Of a stretch of 57,924 nt of DNA, positions 36,201 through 44,363 are shown one piece after another. The notes below the pieces were generated by a model. That model had not been told where the DNA came from and did not search any database. It saw only the letters and a program-made list of their open reading frames with translations. The first letter of the stretch is position 1. Every line of letters begins with the position of its first letter. Source of the DNA: Nocardioides zhouii (GTDB lineage Bacteria > Actinomycetota > Actinomycetes > Propionibacteriales > Nocardioidaceae); the NCBI RefSeq assembly GCF_004137345.1, contig NZ_SDWV01000027.1:1-57924 (forward strand). Reading direction: 5' to 3'. Made by a program: the position numbers and the translations under genes.

Positions 36201-37410
36201 CGTCGACACGGACGGCAACGCCGGTCCGTGGTCGTGGGGCGGGACCCCCGACTCCGGCGGGAACCCGGTGGGTCGGTTCAGCGTCGGAACGGGCCTGATG
36301 GAGATCACCTCCCCCGCTCCCGGTGGCGTCCAGCCGCCCAATGGTCCGGTCCTCACCTGGCGTGACTTCCCCGGTGCCGTGAAGTACACCGTCGACATCA
36401 CGTCGCCGAGCGGAGGCTTCGCCGCCACGGCGCAGACCGTCGCCACGGCGTACGCGACGACGATCAACTTCGCCACCGGCACCTACCCGTGGAAGGTCAC
36501 CGCCCTCGACGCCAGCAACAACCAGATCGGGTCCGCGTCGTCCACCTTCACCGTGGATGCCCGTCTCGTCGCCACCGCACCGCCCGAGGTCCAGGCCCCC
36601 AACGGCACGGGCGTCGGCGCGACGCTGACGAGCACGCCCCCGTCGTGGAACCAGGCGGACGTGGCCATGACCTACCAGTGGCTGCGGGACGGCCAGCCGA
36701 TCCTCGGCGCCACCGGCACGACGTACGTGCTGACGGTCACCGACTTCGGCAAGGCCATCTCCCTGCGGGTCACCGGCAAGAAGTCCGGCTTCTCCGACGG
36801 GACCACGGTCAGCAGCCCGATCGGCACCACCGCCGGCGGTGCCCTCCAGGCGACCGTCCAGCCGACGATCACGGGCATCCCGAAGGTGGGCAACCTGCTC
36901 CAGGTGACCCCGGGAACGTGGTCGCAGCCCGCACCGACGCTGAAGTACCAGTGGCTGCGGACAGGTGCGCCGATCCCCGGTGCGACCACTGCCCTCTACA
37001 AGCTGGTGCCGGACGATGCAGGCAAGGACGTCTCCGTGACGGTGCTGGCCAGCAAGCCCGGCTTCGCGGACGGATCCGCCTCGGCACCCGCGGTCGCCAT
37101 CGCGAAGATGACCTCGACGACGACGTCGACACTGTCCGCCACGAGGGTCAAGCGCGGCAAGACGATCAAGGTGGGCGTCACCCTCACGATCCCGGGTGTC
37201 CTGACACCGTCGGGCGTCCTGAAGATCCAGGACGGCGTGAAGACGATCAAGACCTTCACCATGGACCCGTTCCGCAAGGGCAAGATGACGATCAAGCTCG
37301 CGACGAAGAAGTTGAAGGTGGGTCGCCACAAGATCAAGGTGGTCTTCACCGGCAACCCCTCGACCGACATGTCGAAGTCCAAGGTCATCAAGCTGTACAT
37401 CATCAAGTAG
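33244..37410 (+). CDS. Giant secreted protein of Fn3-like and Ig-like repeats
   Basis: A 1388-residue protein. A signal peptide (about 1-36, ending TTSAFSVAPA) is followed by about ten fibronectin-III-like repeats of 85-130 residues. Each repeat has a core like LSWDHVAGATRYELQVD and ends with YYWRVRARD or a variant (YYWRVTASK, YPWKVTALD). Two shorter Ig-like repeats follow with YQWLRDGQPILGAT and YQWLRTGAPIPGAT, then a Lys-rich Ig-like end domain (RVKRGKTIKVGVTLT to the C-terminus). No LPXTG signal, membrane helix or enzyme motif is visible, so retention must be by wall binding or with other surface proteins. It looks like an adhesin or structural surface protein. The TAGTCA site links it to the tad genes. 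A strong terminator follows. Confidence 0.85.
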   Translation: MLLRVDRTRALAGVSLSAVAALVVTVLGPTTSAFSVAPAQPTNLSVQQPNDATSVLSWDHVAGATRYELQVDDDPNFGSPALIPAAINSTVNNTYVPTANLPAGDKYWRVRARNAANEDSPWSISQFGSPSVKVPQPAAPPDNTTLSQPSQPPLLTWSTSPGATKYIVEVDGDSDFVGAVAVETASTSLVWPNPLFAGTVALPADYYWRVTASKGSGLNSQPSPASRFIIGSLAAPTITAPPSSPNFELQDVVMDWEPVPGAKSYDVEVALNQTFTTIVESKTGITGTRYSPVVSYDNDQYYWRVRARDLDNQQTPWTESIYDYNRTWPHQPQAVFPADPGLETVTSPAYFEWTSVPHASEYEIQVSTTPGFTEATSNSCLTAGTTYTPGMFAINTTGIPSTFRFEEDCEVIPGTVNYWKVRPLDRPFVKQGAGDLPGIQGIFSEVQSFLYDPVQVSGMSPTGGASVDNASFSWDPTPGAESYTVVVKNAAGTEVDRQKTFATSYTVDGTTALPTSGNPYTWELFATTADGVNSVRYTRSFNLTGNAPVVPADPADYLKPITGTQATGPYQTAPALSWQPMPGATRYRVNVGYAADSGQIYFGHQAGKDLFDQPMPYTAFTDVGDRLLLPGLYDWSVSAYNSAGNFLGTGPEGRFTVSDVAPTSEHALAIGGRQLDANYPGTKTPCNPLSGPCVVPTTPVLKWKAQAYASYYMVYVSRDASFTNLLEPANAIPATTNSMYAPALDNQFWTYPDTEAGEALYWHIRPCRKVNNCADSPISTIGRAQHAFTKSSPKVVGLTSSDPSKSEITFSWNDYFDTNRASQWAQTGEDRPQSAMQYRIQVDDVESFGTGTALVDERIVDQATYTAFDNLYPEGTLYWRVQAIDSKGDIFGNGRLSWSDTQTFVKSSPRVELLGPVDSATVPGTVALRWKPQAFAGTYKVEVYKNNDTTFSQPNRVVQATVRTAAYAPLTPLPVANDPYVWRVQRVDTDGNAGPWSWGGTPDSGGNPVGRFSVGTGLMEITSPAPGGVQPPNGPVLTWRDFPGAVKYTVDITSPSGGFAATAQTVATAYATTINFATGTYPWKVTALDASNNQIGSASSTFTVDARLVATAPPEVQAPNGTGVGATLTSTPPSWNQADVAMTYQWLRDGQPILGATGTTYVLTVTDFGKAISLRVTGKKSGFSDGTTVSSPIGTTAGGALQATVQPTITGIPKVGNLLQVTPGTWSQPAPTLKYQWLRTGAPIPGATTALYKLVPDDAGKDVSVTVLASKPGFADGSASAPAVAIAKMTSTTTSTLSATRVKRGKTIKVGVTLTIPGVLTPSGVLKIQDGVKTIKTFTMDPFRKGKMTIKLATKKLKVGRHKIKVVFTGNPSTDMSKSKVIKLYIIK

Positions 37411-37418
37411 CCGATGGG

Positions 37419-37459
37419 AGCCCGTGGCAGGTGCGGCAGCAGCGCACCCGCCACGGGCT
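37419..37459 (+). terminator. Terminator of the giant Fn3/Ig gene
   Basis: AGCCCGTGGCAGGTGCG and CGCACCCGCCACGGGCT form a 17-bp stem with one mismatch and a seven-base loop (GCAGCAG), then TCGTCGTTT. It starts 8 nt after the stop codon. Confidence 0.88.
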
Positions 37460-37504
37460 TCGTCGTTTCCGCAGGTGGGCGGGGACGGCAGTAGTCTCCG
37501 GGCC

Positions 37505-38128
37505 GTGAACTGGCTCGCCGACCACTGGCTCGACATCCTCGGATGGGGAGGCAGCGCCCTCCTCGTCTACTCGCTGCTGCAGGCGAGCGTCCTGCGCCTC
37601 CGCGTGCTCAACGCGATCGCGTGCGTGCTCCTCATCGTCTTCAACGCGGCGCTCGAGGTCTGGCCGATGGTGGGCATGAACACCGTCCTGGTGGCCATCA
37701 ACGCGTTCTTCATCGTCCGACTCCTGCGCGACCGGCACGACGAGACGGCCTACGAGGTGCTCGCAGTGTCCCCCACCGACGAGTACCTGCGGCACGTGCT
37801 GCGGGTCCACGGGGCGGACATCCTGAAGTTCAACCCCACGTTCGTCCACGACCCGTCCGAGACGCACGACGCGTTCCTCGTCCAGAAGGGCGACGAGACG
37901 GTCGGCGTCGTCCTGCTGCGCGAGGACGGCGACACCGCCCACGTGCTCCTCGACTTCGTCACGGCGCGCTACCGCGACTTCTCCCCCGGTGAGTTCGTCT
38001 GGCGCCGCAGCGGACTCCTCACGCAGCGTGGGATCCGTCGCGTGGTCACGCCGCCCGGGATGGTCGGGGCCTACTACGACCGTCTGGGCTTCACGCGTAC
38101 GGGCGACTCCTGGGTCCTCGACCTGTAG
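37505..38128 (+). CDS. Membrane protein with YgjV-like N-terminus
   Basis: A 207-residue protein. The N-terminal 80 residues hold about three hydrophobic helices (LGWGGSALLVYSLLQASVLRL, NAIACVLLIVFNAALE, NTVLVAINAFFIVRLL), like bacterial YgjV proteins. The remaining 120 residues are cytoplasmic, beta/alpha in character, and the end (GMVGAYYDRLGFTRTG) recalls the last strand of GNAT acetyltransferases. A membrane-anchored acetyltransferase-like protein is possible, but the acetyl-CoA loop is not clear. GTG at 37505 was chosen because the upstream frame overlaps the terminator of the giant gene. Confidence 0.68.
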   Translation: MNWLADHWLDILGWGGSALLVYSLLQASVLRLRVLNAIACVLLIVFNAALEVWPMVGMNTVLVAINAFFIVRLLRDRHDETAYEVLAVSPTDEYLRHVLRVHGADILKFNPTFVHDPSETHDAFLVQKGDETVGVVLLREDGDTAHVLLDFVTARYRDFSPGEFVWRRSGLLTQRGIRRVVTPPGMVGAYYDRLGFTRTGDSWVLDL

Positions 38129-38202
38129 ATCTCGGCGTTTCCCGCACATTCCGGGCGTCGGACTGGTCGAATTGACCCTGTCACGCACACCACGGGGGTC
38201 CC

Positions 38203-38934
38203 ATGAACGTCGTACGAGCCAGGCAAGCAGTCGCCGCTGCCCTGGCTGCCCTGCTCCTCACGTCCTGCGGCAGCCTGCCCAGCGAAGTGGGCTTCCTGAA
38301 GAGGCACAACGAGTTCCTGGACCAGAGCCCGCACGCCATCGCCAAGGCGGCCTTCGCCGACATGCAGAAGGTGAAGTCCCTGCGGATCCTCGGCACCGTG
38401 AACCTGGACGACGAGGAAGGGGCACGGATGGACGTCCGGCTCGAGGGCAGCGAGTGCGTGGCCACCTTCGACGTCGAGGAGGGCAGCATGACGTTCCTCC
38501 AGAATGACAAGGGGAGCTGGATCCGGCCGGACAACGACATCTGGCGGTCCAAGACTTCGTCGACGCAGGAGGCGACGAAGGTGCTCGATCGCTACGCCGG
38601 GAAGTGGTTCGACGCCGGAACGTCACCGTTCGCGAAGCTGTGCAACGTCGACAAGCTCCTGAAGGGCTTCGAGGTCGATGAGGGTGACCGGGGCACGATC
38701 GACGTCGGGAAGGTCGAGAAGGTCGGCGATGTCGACGCGATCCCGCTCAGCGGTCGGGACGGCAAGAAGCGCTGCACCCTGTGGATCGCCGTGGAGGCGC
38801 CTCACCACGTGGTGAAGTTGTCCCAGAAGGAGCCCAACCAGATGCCCGAGGTGCTCGCCTTCGAGGAGTTCGGCGCCGAGGTCGACGCCCCGTCCCCGGA
38901 CAAGAAGGACATCGTCGTTCTCCCCGGTTCCTGA
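38203..38934 (+). CDS. Lipoprotein, possibly LppX/LprG-like
   Basis: A 243-residue lipoprotein with a signal sequence and lipobox LLLTSCGS (Cys at about 22). The mature part reads like the LppX_LprAFG fold: strands such as LRILGTVNLDDEEGARMDVRL, a helix with IRPDNDIW..., and TSPFAKLCNVDKLLKGF in the middle. Relatives carry lipids or bind ligands outside the membrane in mycobacteria. The exact family cannot be settled by eye. It has its own 74-nt upstream gap and converges with a small membrane protein gene 12 nt downstream. Confidence 0.72.
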   Translation: MNVVRARQAVAAALAALLLTSCGSLPSEVGFLKRHNEFLDQSPHAIAKAAFADMQKVKSLRILGTVNLDDEEGARMDVRLEGSECVATFDVEEGSMTFLQNDKGSWIRPDNDIWRSKTSSTQEATKVLDRYAGKWFDAGTSPFAKLCNVDKLLKGFEVDEGDRGTIDVGKVEKVGDVDAIPLSGRDGKKRCTLWIAVEAPHHVVKLSQKEPNQMPEVLAFEEFGAEVDAPSPDKKDIVVLPGS

Positions 38935-38946
38935 CCAGGCGGGCAC

Positions 38947-39174
38947 CTACAGGCGGTTCAGCGCGATCCCGGTCGGCAGCACGAAGGACAGCACGAGGAC
39001 GACCACCGCCACCATCACGGCCGGGCCGGCCAGGCCCTCACCGCGCGCCATGGCCAGGGCGGCGCACACCATGCCGACGATCCCGAGCATGGGGCCGTAC
39101 CCCAGCACCACGGCAGCGGCACAGACGAACGCGACGACGGACAGCACCGAGCTGGGTTGCCCGCCGTACGCCAT
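38947..39174 (-). CDS. Small membrane protein of unknown function
   Basis: A 75-residue protein with a short polar start (MAYGGQPSSV) and two to three hydrophobic helices (VVAFVCAAAVVLGYGPMLGIVGMVCAALAM, then AVMVAVVVLVLSFVLPTGIAL). It resembles the DUF4190-like class. It lies 29 nt after the trpD gene on the same strand, so it may be co-transcribed with it. No function can be assigned. Confidence 0.66.
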   Translation of the reverse strand: MAYGGQPSSVLSVVAFVCAAAVVLGYGPMLGIVGMVCAALAMARGEGLAGPAVMVAVVVLVLSFVLPTGIALNRL

Positions 39175-39203
39175 GTCGCGAGTGTCGCAGATCGACCCGG
39201 CCG

Positions 39204-40232
39204 CTAGCGGGACGTCGCAGCCACCCAGCGCTCGAGGGCCTCGCGGGCAGATCCCGAGTCGATCGCCTCGGTCGCCTTCGTCACCCCGGCTGCCAAAGCG
39301 ACCGGCACGTCGTCGTCCGGTGCGTCGTAGACCGCGAGCGCCGCACCCGCGTTGAGCACCACGGCGTCGCGCACCGGACCCGCTTCGCCCGCCAGGAGGC
39401 GGCGTACGACGTCAGCGTTGTGGGCGGCATCGCCGCCGCGCAGGTCCTCGGTGGTGGCCCGGGCGATGCCCAGCGAGGCGGGGTCGACCGTGTGCTCGGT
39501 GACCTCTCCCCCGTGGACGCGCCAGAGCGTCGAAGTGGTGGTCGTGGTGAGCTCGTCGAGGCCGTCGTCGCCACGGAACACCCAGGCGTCGACGCCGCGC
39601 TCGGCGAGCACACCGGCCATGACCGGCGCCATCCGCTTGTCCGCGCAGCCGATGGCCTGCGCCTGGGGGCGCGCGGGGTTGGTCAGCGGGCCGAGGATGT
39701 TGAAGGTCGTGGCGATGCCGAGCTCGCGGCGCGGGACGGCGGCGTGGCGCATTGCGGGGTGGAAGGCGGCGGAGAAGCAGAAGGTGATGCCGGCCTCCTC
39801 AGCGACCTCGGCCACCCGGGCCGGGGTGAGGTCCAGCCGGATGCCCAGCGCCTCGAGCACGTCGGCCGAGCCGGACTGCGACGAGGCGGAGCGGTTGCCG
39901 TGCTTGACCACCCGGGCCCCGGCGCCCGCGGCCACGATCGCCGCCATGGTCGAGATGTTGACCGACATCGAGCGGTCGCCTCCGGTGCCGACGACGTCGA
40001 GCAGGCGACCGGGCACCGAGATCGGGTTGGCGGCCGCGAGCATCGCCGAGGCGATGCCGGAGACCTCTTCGACGGTCTCGCCCTTGGCCCGCAGCGCGAC
40101 CACGAGGCCGGCGAGCTGGACGGGCGTCGCCGCACCGGCGAAGACCTCGTCCATGGCCCATCGCGCCTGCTCGGTCGTCAGGTCGCGACCGGCGACCAGC
40201 GTGGAGAGGACATCGGGCCAGGTGTGCGACAT
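39204..40232 (-). CDS. trpD: Anthranilate phosphoribosyltransferase
   Basis: Second step of tryptophan synthesis: joins anthranilate and PRPP. The product is 342 residues. PRPP- and metal-binding motifs are VGTGGDRSMSVNIST (about 80-94), KHGNRSASSQSGSADVLEALG (109-129, GNR for substrate) and RRELGIATTFNILGPLTNPA (about 160-179). The gene starts with ATG 54 nt downstream of the degenerate receiver gene's end. Isolation from the other trp genes and position beside ctaE are the normal actinobacterial arrangement. Confidence 0.95.
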   Translation of the reverse strand: MSHTWPDVLSTLVAGRDLTTEQARWAMDEVFAGAATPVQLAGLVVALRAKGETVEEVSGIASAMLAAANPISVPGRLLDVVGTGGDRSMSVNISTMAAIVAAGAGARVVKHGNRSASSQSGSADVLEALGIRLDLTPARVAEVAEEAGITFCFSAAFHPAMRHAAVPRRELGIATTFNILGPLTNPARPQAQAIGCADKRMAPVMAGVLAERGVDAWVFRGDDGLDELTTTTTSTLWRVHGGEVTEHTVDPASLGIARATTEDLRGGDAAHNADVVRRLLAGEAGPVRDAVVLNAGAALAVYDAPDDDVPVALAAGVTKATEAIDSGSAREALERWVAATSR

Positions 40233-40286
40233 GACCTCAGGCTAATGGCCGGACCACGGCGTACGCCGTGGGTGTCAAGACGTGGG

Positions 40287-40703
40287 TCAGGAGGTGGCCG
40301 GCACGGACGGGCGCATCAGGGCGATGACGGCCTCGGCGAGCTGGATCGGGTCGATCGGGTGCGGGACGGCGGCCTCGGCGCGCGACCAGGTCGCCAGCCA
40401 GGCGTCCTGCGGGCGACCGGTGAGGACCACGACGGGCGGGCACTCGTAGATCTCGTCCTTGAGCTGCTTGGCGATGCCCATGCCGCCGGCGGGCACCGCC
40501 TCGCCGTCGAGGATCGCGAGGTTGATCGTGCCGGAGTCCATGTTCTGCAGGACCACGGGCTCCGTGGCTACCTCGACGTACTCGAACTCGGGAAGGTCGG
40601 GGTGCGGACGTCGGCCGAGGGCGAGGATCACCTGCTGGCGCGTGTTGACGTCGTCGCTGTAGACGAGGACCTTGACCGGACGGGCTGCGGTGGCATCGGG
40701 CAC
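40287..40703 (-). CDS. Degenerate receiver-domain protein
   Basis: A 138-residue protein with a receiver fold only. The acidic pair is DD at 17-18 (VLVYSDDVN), a possible phospho-acceptor Asp66 lies in LAILDGEAV, and Thr occurs in VVVLTGRP. The conserved Lys-Pro of the fifth strand is replaced by HPIDP, so normal phosphorylation chemistry is doubtful. There is no output domain. It lies between trpD and the CtaG-like gene, same strand, 54 and 18 nt away. Similar stand-alone receivers occur there in other actinobacteria from memory. Confidence 0.75.
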   Translation of the reverse strand: MPDATAARPVKVLVYSDDVNTRQQVILALGRRPHPDLPEFEYVEVATEPVVLQNMDSGTINLAILDGEAVPAGGMGIAKQLKDEIYECPPVVVLTGRPQDAWLATWSRAEAAVPHPIDPIQLAEAVIALMRPSVPATS

Positions 40704-40721
40704 GAGGGGAATCGTAGCCCG

Positions 40722-41645
40722 CTACTCGACCACGGATGAGGCCGACCGGCGCTCCGCCAGGTCGAGGCGGCGGTCCTCGCGCTCCGCCTCCTTCATCGAC
40801 GAGCGCAGCCACTGGGTGAAGAGCACGGCGAAGAACAGCACGCCGATGAGGTCACCGGTCGCCCAGAGGATGCCGCCGGCCAGGTGCTGGTCGTCCAGCG
40901 CCGGTGGCAGCCACGCCCCCATCGGGCCCTCGCGCAGCGCGAGGTAGTGCTCCCCGCCGATCAGGGTGGTCTGGCCCATGATCGTGACGCCGAGGAAGGC
41001 GTGGAAGGGCAGGGTCATGATCGTGAGCAGGACCCGGAACGGGTACCCGACACGTCCCGGCACCGGGTCGATGCCCATGAGCGGCCAGAAGAAGAGCGTG
41101 CCGACCAGGACCAGGTGGACGTGCATCATCTGGTGGACGTACGTCGACGCGAGGCTGGCGTCGTACCACCCGCTGAAGTAGAGCGCCCACGGCGAGGCGA
41201 CATAGAGGGCGAAGGCGAGCGGCGGGAAGGCCAGGACCTTCGCCACCGGAGAGTGGAGCACGGCGAGCAGCCACCGACGCGGAGCCGCCGGCAGCGTACG
41301 CAGCGCCAGCGTGACCGGCGCCCCGAGCGCGAGCGCCAGCGGGACCACCATCGACAGGATCATGTGCTGGACCATGTGCACGCTCAGCAGCGTCGTGTCG
41401 TAGCGGGCCAGCCCGGACGCCGTCGCGAAGAAGAACGACCCCATTCCCAGGCCCACGAACGCCAGCGTCCGACCGACCGGCCAGCGGTCCCCGCGGCGCC
41501 GCATCACGACCACCCCGAGGGCGTACAGACCGACCGCCCAGACCGTCACCACGAAGGGGATCGGGTCGATCCCCCAGTCGGTCAGCAGCCGCTCCGCGGT
41601 GAATCGCGGGAGGACCTCGGGGTCGGTGGAGAGGGCGAGCAACAC
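40722..41645 (-). CDS. CtaG-like cytochrome c oxidase assembly factor
   Basis: A 307-residue integral membrane protein with about seven helices of the caa3_CtaG family. Features are TLLSVHMVQHMILSMVVPLALALGAP (conserved His-x-x-Gln-His), YVHQMMHVHLVLVGTLFFWPLMG and LPFHAFLGVTIMGQ. The family takes part in copper delivery to cytochrome oxidase. GTG at 41645 lies at the edge of the 66-nt gap to the divergent ctaE gene, which supports a shared promoter region and a role with the oxidase. The conserved His residues in the membrane helices are the likely copper ligands. Confidence 0.87.
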   Translation of the reverse strand: MLLALSTDPEVLPRFTAERLLTDWGIDPIPFVVTVWAVGLYALGVVVMRRRGDRWPVGRTLAFVGLGMGSFFFATASGLARYDTTLLSVHMVQHMILSMVVPLALALGAPVTLALRTLPAAPRRWLLAVLHSPVAKVLAFPPLAFALYVASPWALYFSGWYDASLASTYVHQMMHVHLVLVGTLFFWPLMGIDPVPGRVGYPFRVLLTIMTLPFHAFLGVTIMGQTTLIGGEHYLALREGPMGAWLPPALDDQHLAGGILWATGDLIGVLFFAVLFTQWLRSSMKEAEREDRRLDLAERRSASSVVE

Positions 41646-41711
41646 AGTGTGAACTTTATGACCCCATTGCACAGGGGGTCGGGGTGCCCTCCGTGGGATC
41701 GAGCAGCCATA

Positions 41712-42362
41712 ATGGATGACGTGGCGACAGCGACAACGACGATTCCGGCATCCCGGCTGCACGGGCACCACGACCGACCGAGCATGGTCAGCGTGGGCAC
41801 GATCATCTGGCTCTCCAGCGAGCTGATGTTCTTCGCCGCGCTGTTCGCGGCCTACTTCACGATCCGCGCCGTCAGCCCCGAGCTGTGGGCGCAGGAGACG
41901 CAGCTGCTCAACGTGCCGTTCTCCACGGCCAACACCGCCATCCTCGTGGCGTCGTCGTTCGCCTGCCAGTGGGGCGTCTTCGCCGCCGAGCGTGGGCAGG
42001 TGGGCCGCTCCGGTTCACTGGTCAACTTCACCAAGTGGGGCCTGCGTGAGTGGTTCACCCTCACCTACGTCATGGGCGCCATCTTCATCGGCGGCCAGGC
42101 GCTCGAGTACGCCGAGCTGATCCACGAGGGCGTGACGATCCCGAGCTCGGCCTACGGCTCGATGTTCTATCTGACCACCGGTTTCCACGGCCTCCACGTC
42201 ACCGGTGGCCTGATCGCCTTCCTCTTCGTGCTGGGACGCACCTACCTGGCCCGACGGTTCACCCACGAGCAGGCCGTGACCGCGATCGTCGTGTCCTACT
42301 ACTGGCACTTCGTCGACGTGGTCTGGATCGGCCTGTTCTTCACGATCTACGTCATCAAGTAA
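41712..42362 (+). CDS. ctaE: Cytochrome c oxidase subunit III
   Basis: A 216-residue membrane subunit of the aa3 oxidase. It has about five helices with the COX3 motifs IIWLSSELMFFAALFAAYF near the N-terminus, GQALEYAELIHEGV and LTTGFHGLHVTGGLIAF (His-Gly-x-His). SYYWHFVDVVWIGLFFTIYVIK is the usual C-terminus. ATG at 41712 is directly behind the CtaG divergent promoter. It is the first gene of ctaE-qcrCAB; qcrC follows at 43 nt. Confidence 0.95.
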   Translation: MDDVATATTTIPASRLHGHHDRPSMVSVGTIIWLSSELMFFAALFAAYFTIRAVSPELWAQETQLLNVPFSTANTAILVASSFACQWGVFAAERGQVGRSGSLVNFTKWGLREWFTLTYVMGAIFIGGQALEYAELIHEGVTIPSSAYGSMFYLTTGFHGLHVTGGLIAFLFVLGRTYLARRFTHEQAVTAIVVSYYWHFVDVVWIGLFFTIYVIK

Positions 42363-42405
42363 GCCCCAGAAGCAAGCCCGAAACCGAACCCGGCAAGGAC
42401 TCAAA

Positions 42406-43278
42406 GTGCGCGTGCTCAACCGAACCGCTGGTCGCCTGTCCCGGCACCGTCGCGGCCCTCTTGCTGGTCTCGCCGTGCTGCTGCTCGGGCTGCTCATCAG
42501 TGGATCCCTCTACACCGCCTTCGCGCCGGCACAGGCCACGAGCCAGGCGAGCCAGGCCGACCAGGTCGCGCAGGGCAAGGAGCTCTTCCTCGCCAGCTGC
42601 GCGTTCTGCCACGGCAAGAACGGTGAGGGCATCCCGACCGTCCGCGACGGCTACCAGATCGGCCCGTCGCTGGTCGGTGTCGGAGCCGCGGCGGTCGACT
42701 TCCAGGTCGGCACCGGTCGCATGCCGATGGCGAGCCCGGGTGCCCAGGCACCCCGCAAGGCCGTCGTGTTCAACGACGAGGAGGTCGCGGCCCTGGCGGC
42801 GTACGTCGCCTCGCTCGCGCCCGGCCCGGCCATCCCGAACCAGTCGGACTACTCGATCGAGGGCCTGTCGGAGGAGGAGCGCCAGGAGGCGATCTCCCGC
42901 GGTGGGCAGATCTTCCTGACCAACTGCACGGCCTGCCACAACTTCAACGGCGCCGGCGGCGCGATGCCGCGCGGCGGCTACGCCCCTTCGCTGCACGGCG
43001 TCGAGGGCAAGTACATCTACGAGGCGCTGCTGACCGGGCCGCAGAACATGCCCAACTTCAGCAACGGCAACCTCTCCCCCGACGAGAAGCGCGACGTCAT
43101 CGCCTACCTCGACAGCATCGAGGACACCCCTGAGTACGCCGGCTTCGCGCTCGGCGGCCTGGGTCCGGTCTCCGAGGGCTTGTTCGCGTGGTTGGCCGGC
43201 ATAGGCTCGTTGGTGGGGGCAGCCGTCTGGATCGCTTCGCACACCACGCGGAGCAAGAAGAGCAAGGTGAACGCGTGA
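42406..43278 (+). CDS. qcrC: Diheme cytochrome c subunit of the bcc complex
   Basis: A 290-residue membrane-bound c-type cytochrome. An N-terminal signal anchor (about 20-42) is followed by two haem c sites: CAFCH and CTACH. A C-terminal anchor (EGLFAWLAGIGSLVGAAVWIASH) ends in basic residues. In actinobacteria QcrC passes electrons directly from the bc1-type complex to the aa3 oxidase in a supercomplex, without soluble cytochrome c. The GTG start at 42406 has the CAAGGACTCAAA leader. It overlaps qcrA by four bases (GTGA). Confidence 0.95.
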   Translation: MRVLNRTAGRLSRHRRGPLAGLAVLLLGLLISGSLYTAFAPAQATSQASQADQVAQGKELFLASCAFCHGKNGEGIPTVRDGYQIGPSLVGVGAAAVDFQVGTGRMPMASPGAQAPRKAVVFNDEEVAALAAYVASLAPGPAIPNQSDYSIEGLSEEERQEAISRGGQIFLTNCTACHNFNGAGGAMPRGGYAPSLHGVEGKYIYEALLTGPQNMPNFSNGNLSPDEKRDVIAYLDSIEDTPEYAGFALGGLGPVSEGLFAWLAGIGSLVGAAVWIASHTTRSKKSKVNA

Positions 43279-44363
43279 GCCACGACGACCACAGCACGGC
43301 CCTCACCCCCGAGGTCCACGACTCGCACGTGCCGACGCACCGCGAGGTCGAGCCGCTCGCCGACCCGGGACTGCCGCCGCACACGTGGCGCCCGACGGAC
43401 GTCGACCCCAAGGCCGAGAAGCGTGCCGAGCGCCAGATCGCGGCGATGTTCATCGCCGCGATGATCATGGCCGTCCTCTTCGTCGTCGCCTACTTCAGCT
43501 TCGAGGTCGGTGACAACTGGGACACCTTCGCCGGCATGGGCGCCTCCACGGTGTCGCTGGGCGTGACCCTGGGCCTCTCCCTGCTGCTCATCGGCATCGG
43601 GATCATCCACCTCGCCCGCAAGCTGATGGCGGACGCCGAGATGGTCGAGATGCGCCACCCCGCCGCCTCCCCGCAGGAGGACCGCGACGCCACCATCCAG
43701 GCCCTCACCGACGGCCTCGACGAGGCCGGCATCGGCCGCCGCCCGCTCGTGCGCAACACGATGCTCGGTGCCATGGGCGTGCTCGGCCTGCCGGTCGTCG
43801 TGCTGCTGCGCGACCTGGCCCCGGGCGATGCCCTCGACACCAGCAAGCTCGCGCACACGATCTGGGAGCCGGAGATGCGCCTCGTGCGCGACGTCGTCGG
43901 CACCCCGATCCTCGCCAGCGAGATCGAGGTCGGCGACCTCATCAACGCAGCGCCCGAGGCGATGTTCCCCACCGAGGAGAACGGCTACCCGGAGCTCGAA
44001 GGAGCCGAGGAGCAGTCCGAGAAGGCCAAGGGCGCGATCATCATCGTCCGGATGGACCCCGACGACATCACCCCGGCCAAGGGCCGGGAGAAGTGGACCG
44101 TCGACGGGATCATCTGCTACTCCAAGATCTGCACCCACGTCGGTTGCCCGATCTCCCTCTACGAGCGCACCACGCACCACGTGCTGTGCCCGTGCCACCA
44201 GTCGACCTTCGACCTCGCGGACGCCGCCAAGGTCGTCTTCGGTCCGGCTGCCCGCCCCCTTCCGCAGCTGCCCCTGGCAGTCGACGGAGAGGGCTACCTG
44301 GTCGCACAGAGCGACTTCAACGAGCCCATCGGGGCCAGCTACTGGGAGCGTGAGAAGCAGTGA
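43275..44363 (+). CDS. qcrA: Rieske iron-sulphur subunit of the bcc complex
   Basis: A 362-residue Rieske protein, longer than mitochondrial ones, as is typical for actinobacteria. Three membrane helices occur in the N-terminal half (about 57-77, 90-115, 158-178). The 2Fe-2S ligands are in CTHVGC (286-291) and CPCHQS (305-310), with GPAARPLPQLPL after the cluster loop. GTG at 43275 overlaps the qcrC stop; the end overlaps qcrB. Works in quinol oxidation at the cytoplasmic membrane. Confidence 0.95.
   Translation: MSHDDHSTALTPEVHDSHVPTHREVEPLADPGLPPHTWRPTDVDPKAEKRAERQIAAMFIAAMIMAVLFVVAYFSFEVGDNWDTFAGMGASTVSLGVTLGLSLLLIGIGIIHLARKLMADAEMVEMRHPAASPQEDRDATIQALTDGLDEAGIGRRPLVRNTMLGAMGVLGLPVVVLLRDLAPGDALDTSKLAHTIWEPEMRLVRDVVGTPILASEIEVGDLINAAPEAMFPTEENGYPELEGAEEQSEKAKGAIIIVRMDPDDITPAKGREKWTVDGIICYSKICTHVGCPISLYERTTHHVLCPCHQSTFDLADAAKVVFGPAARPLPQLPLAVDGEGYLVAQSDFNEPIGASYWEREKQ

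Noticed and set aside
34621..37536. 971-codon minus-strand frame opposite the giant Fn3/Ig gene.
   Set aside because: Same GC-related shadow effect. The plus-strand repeats have a signal peptide and regular domains.
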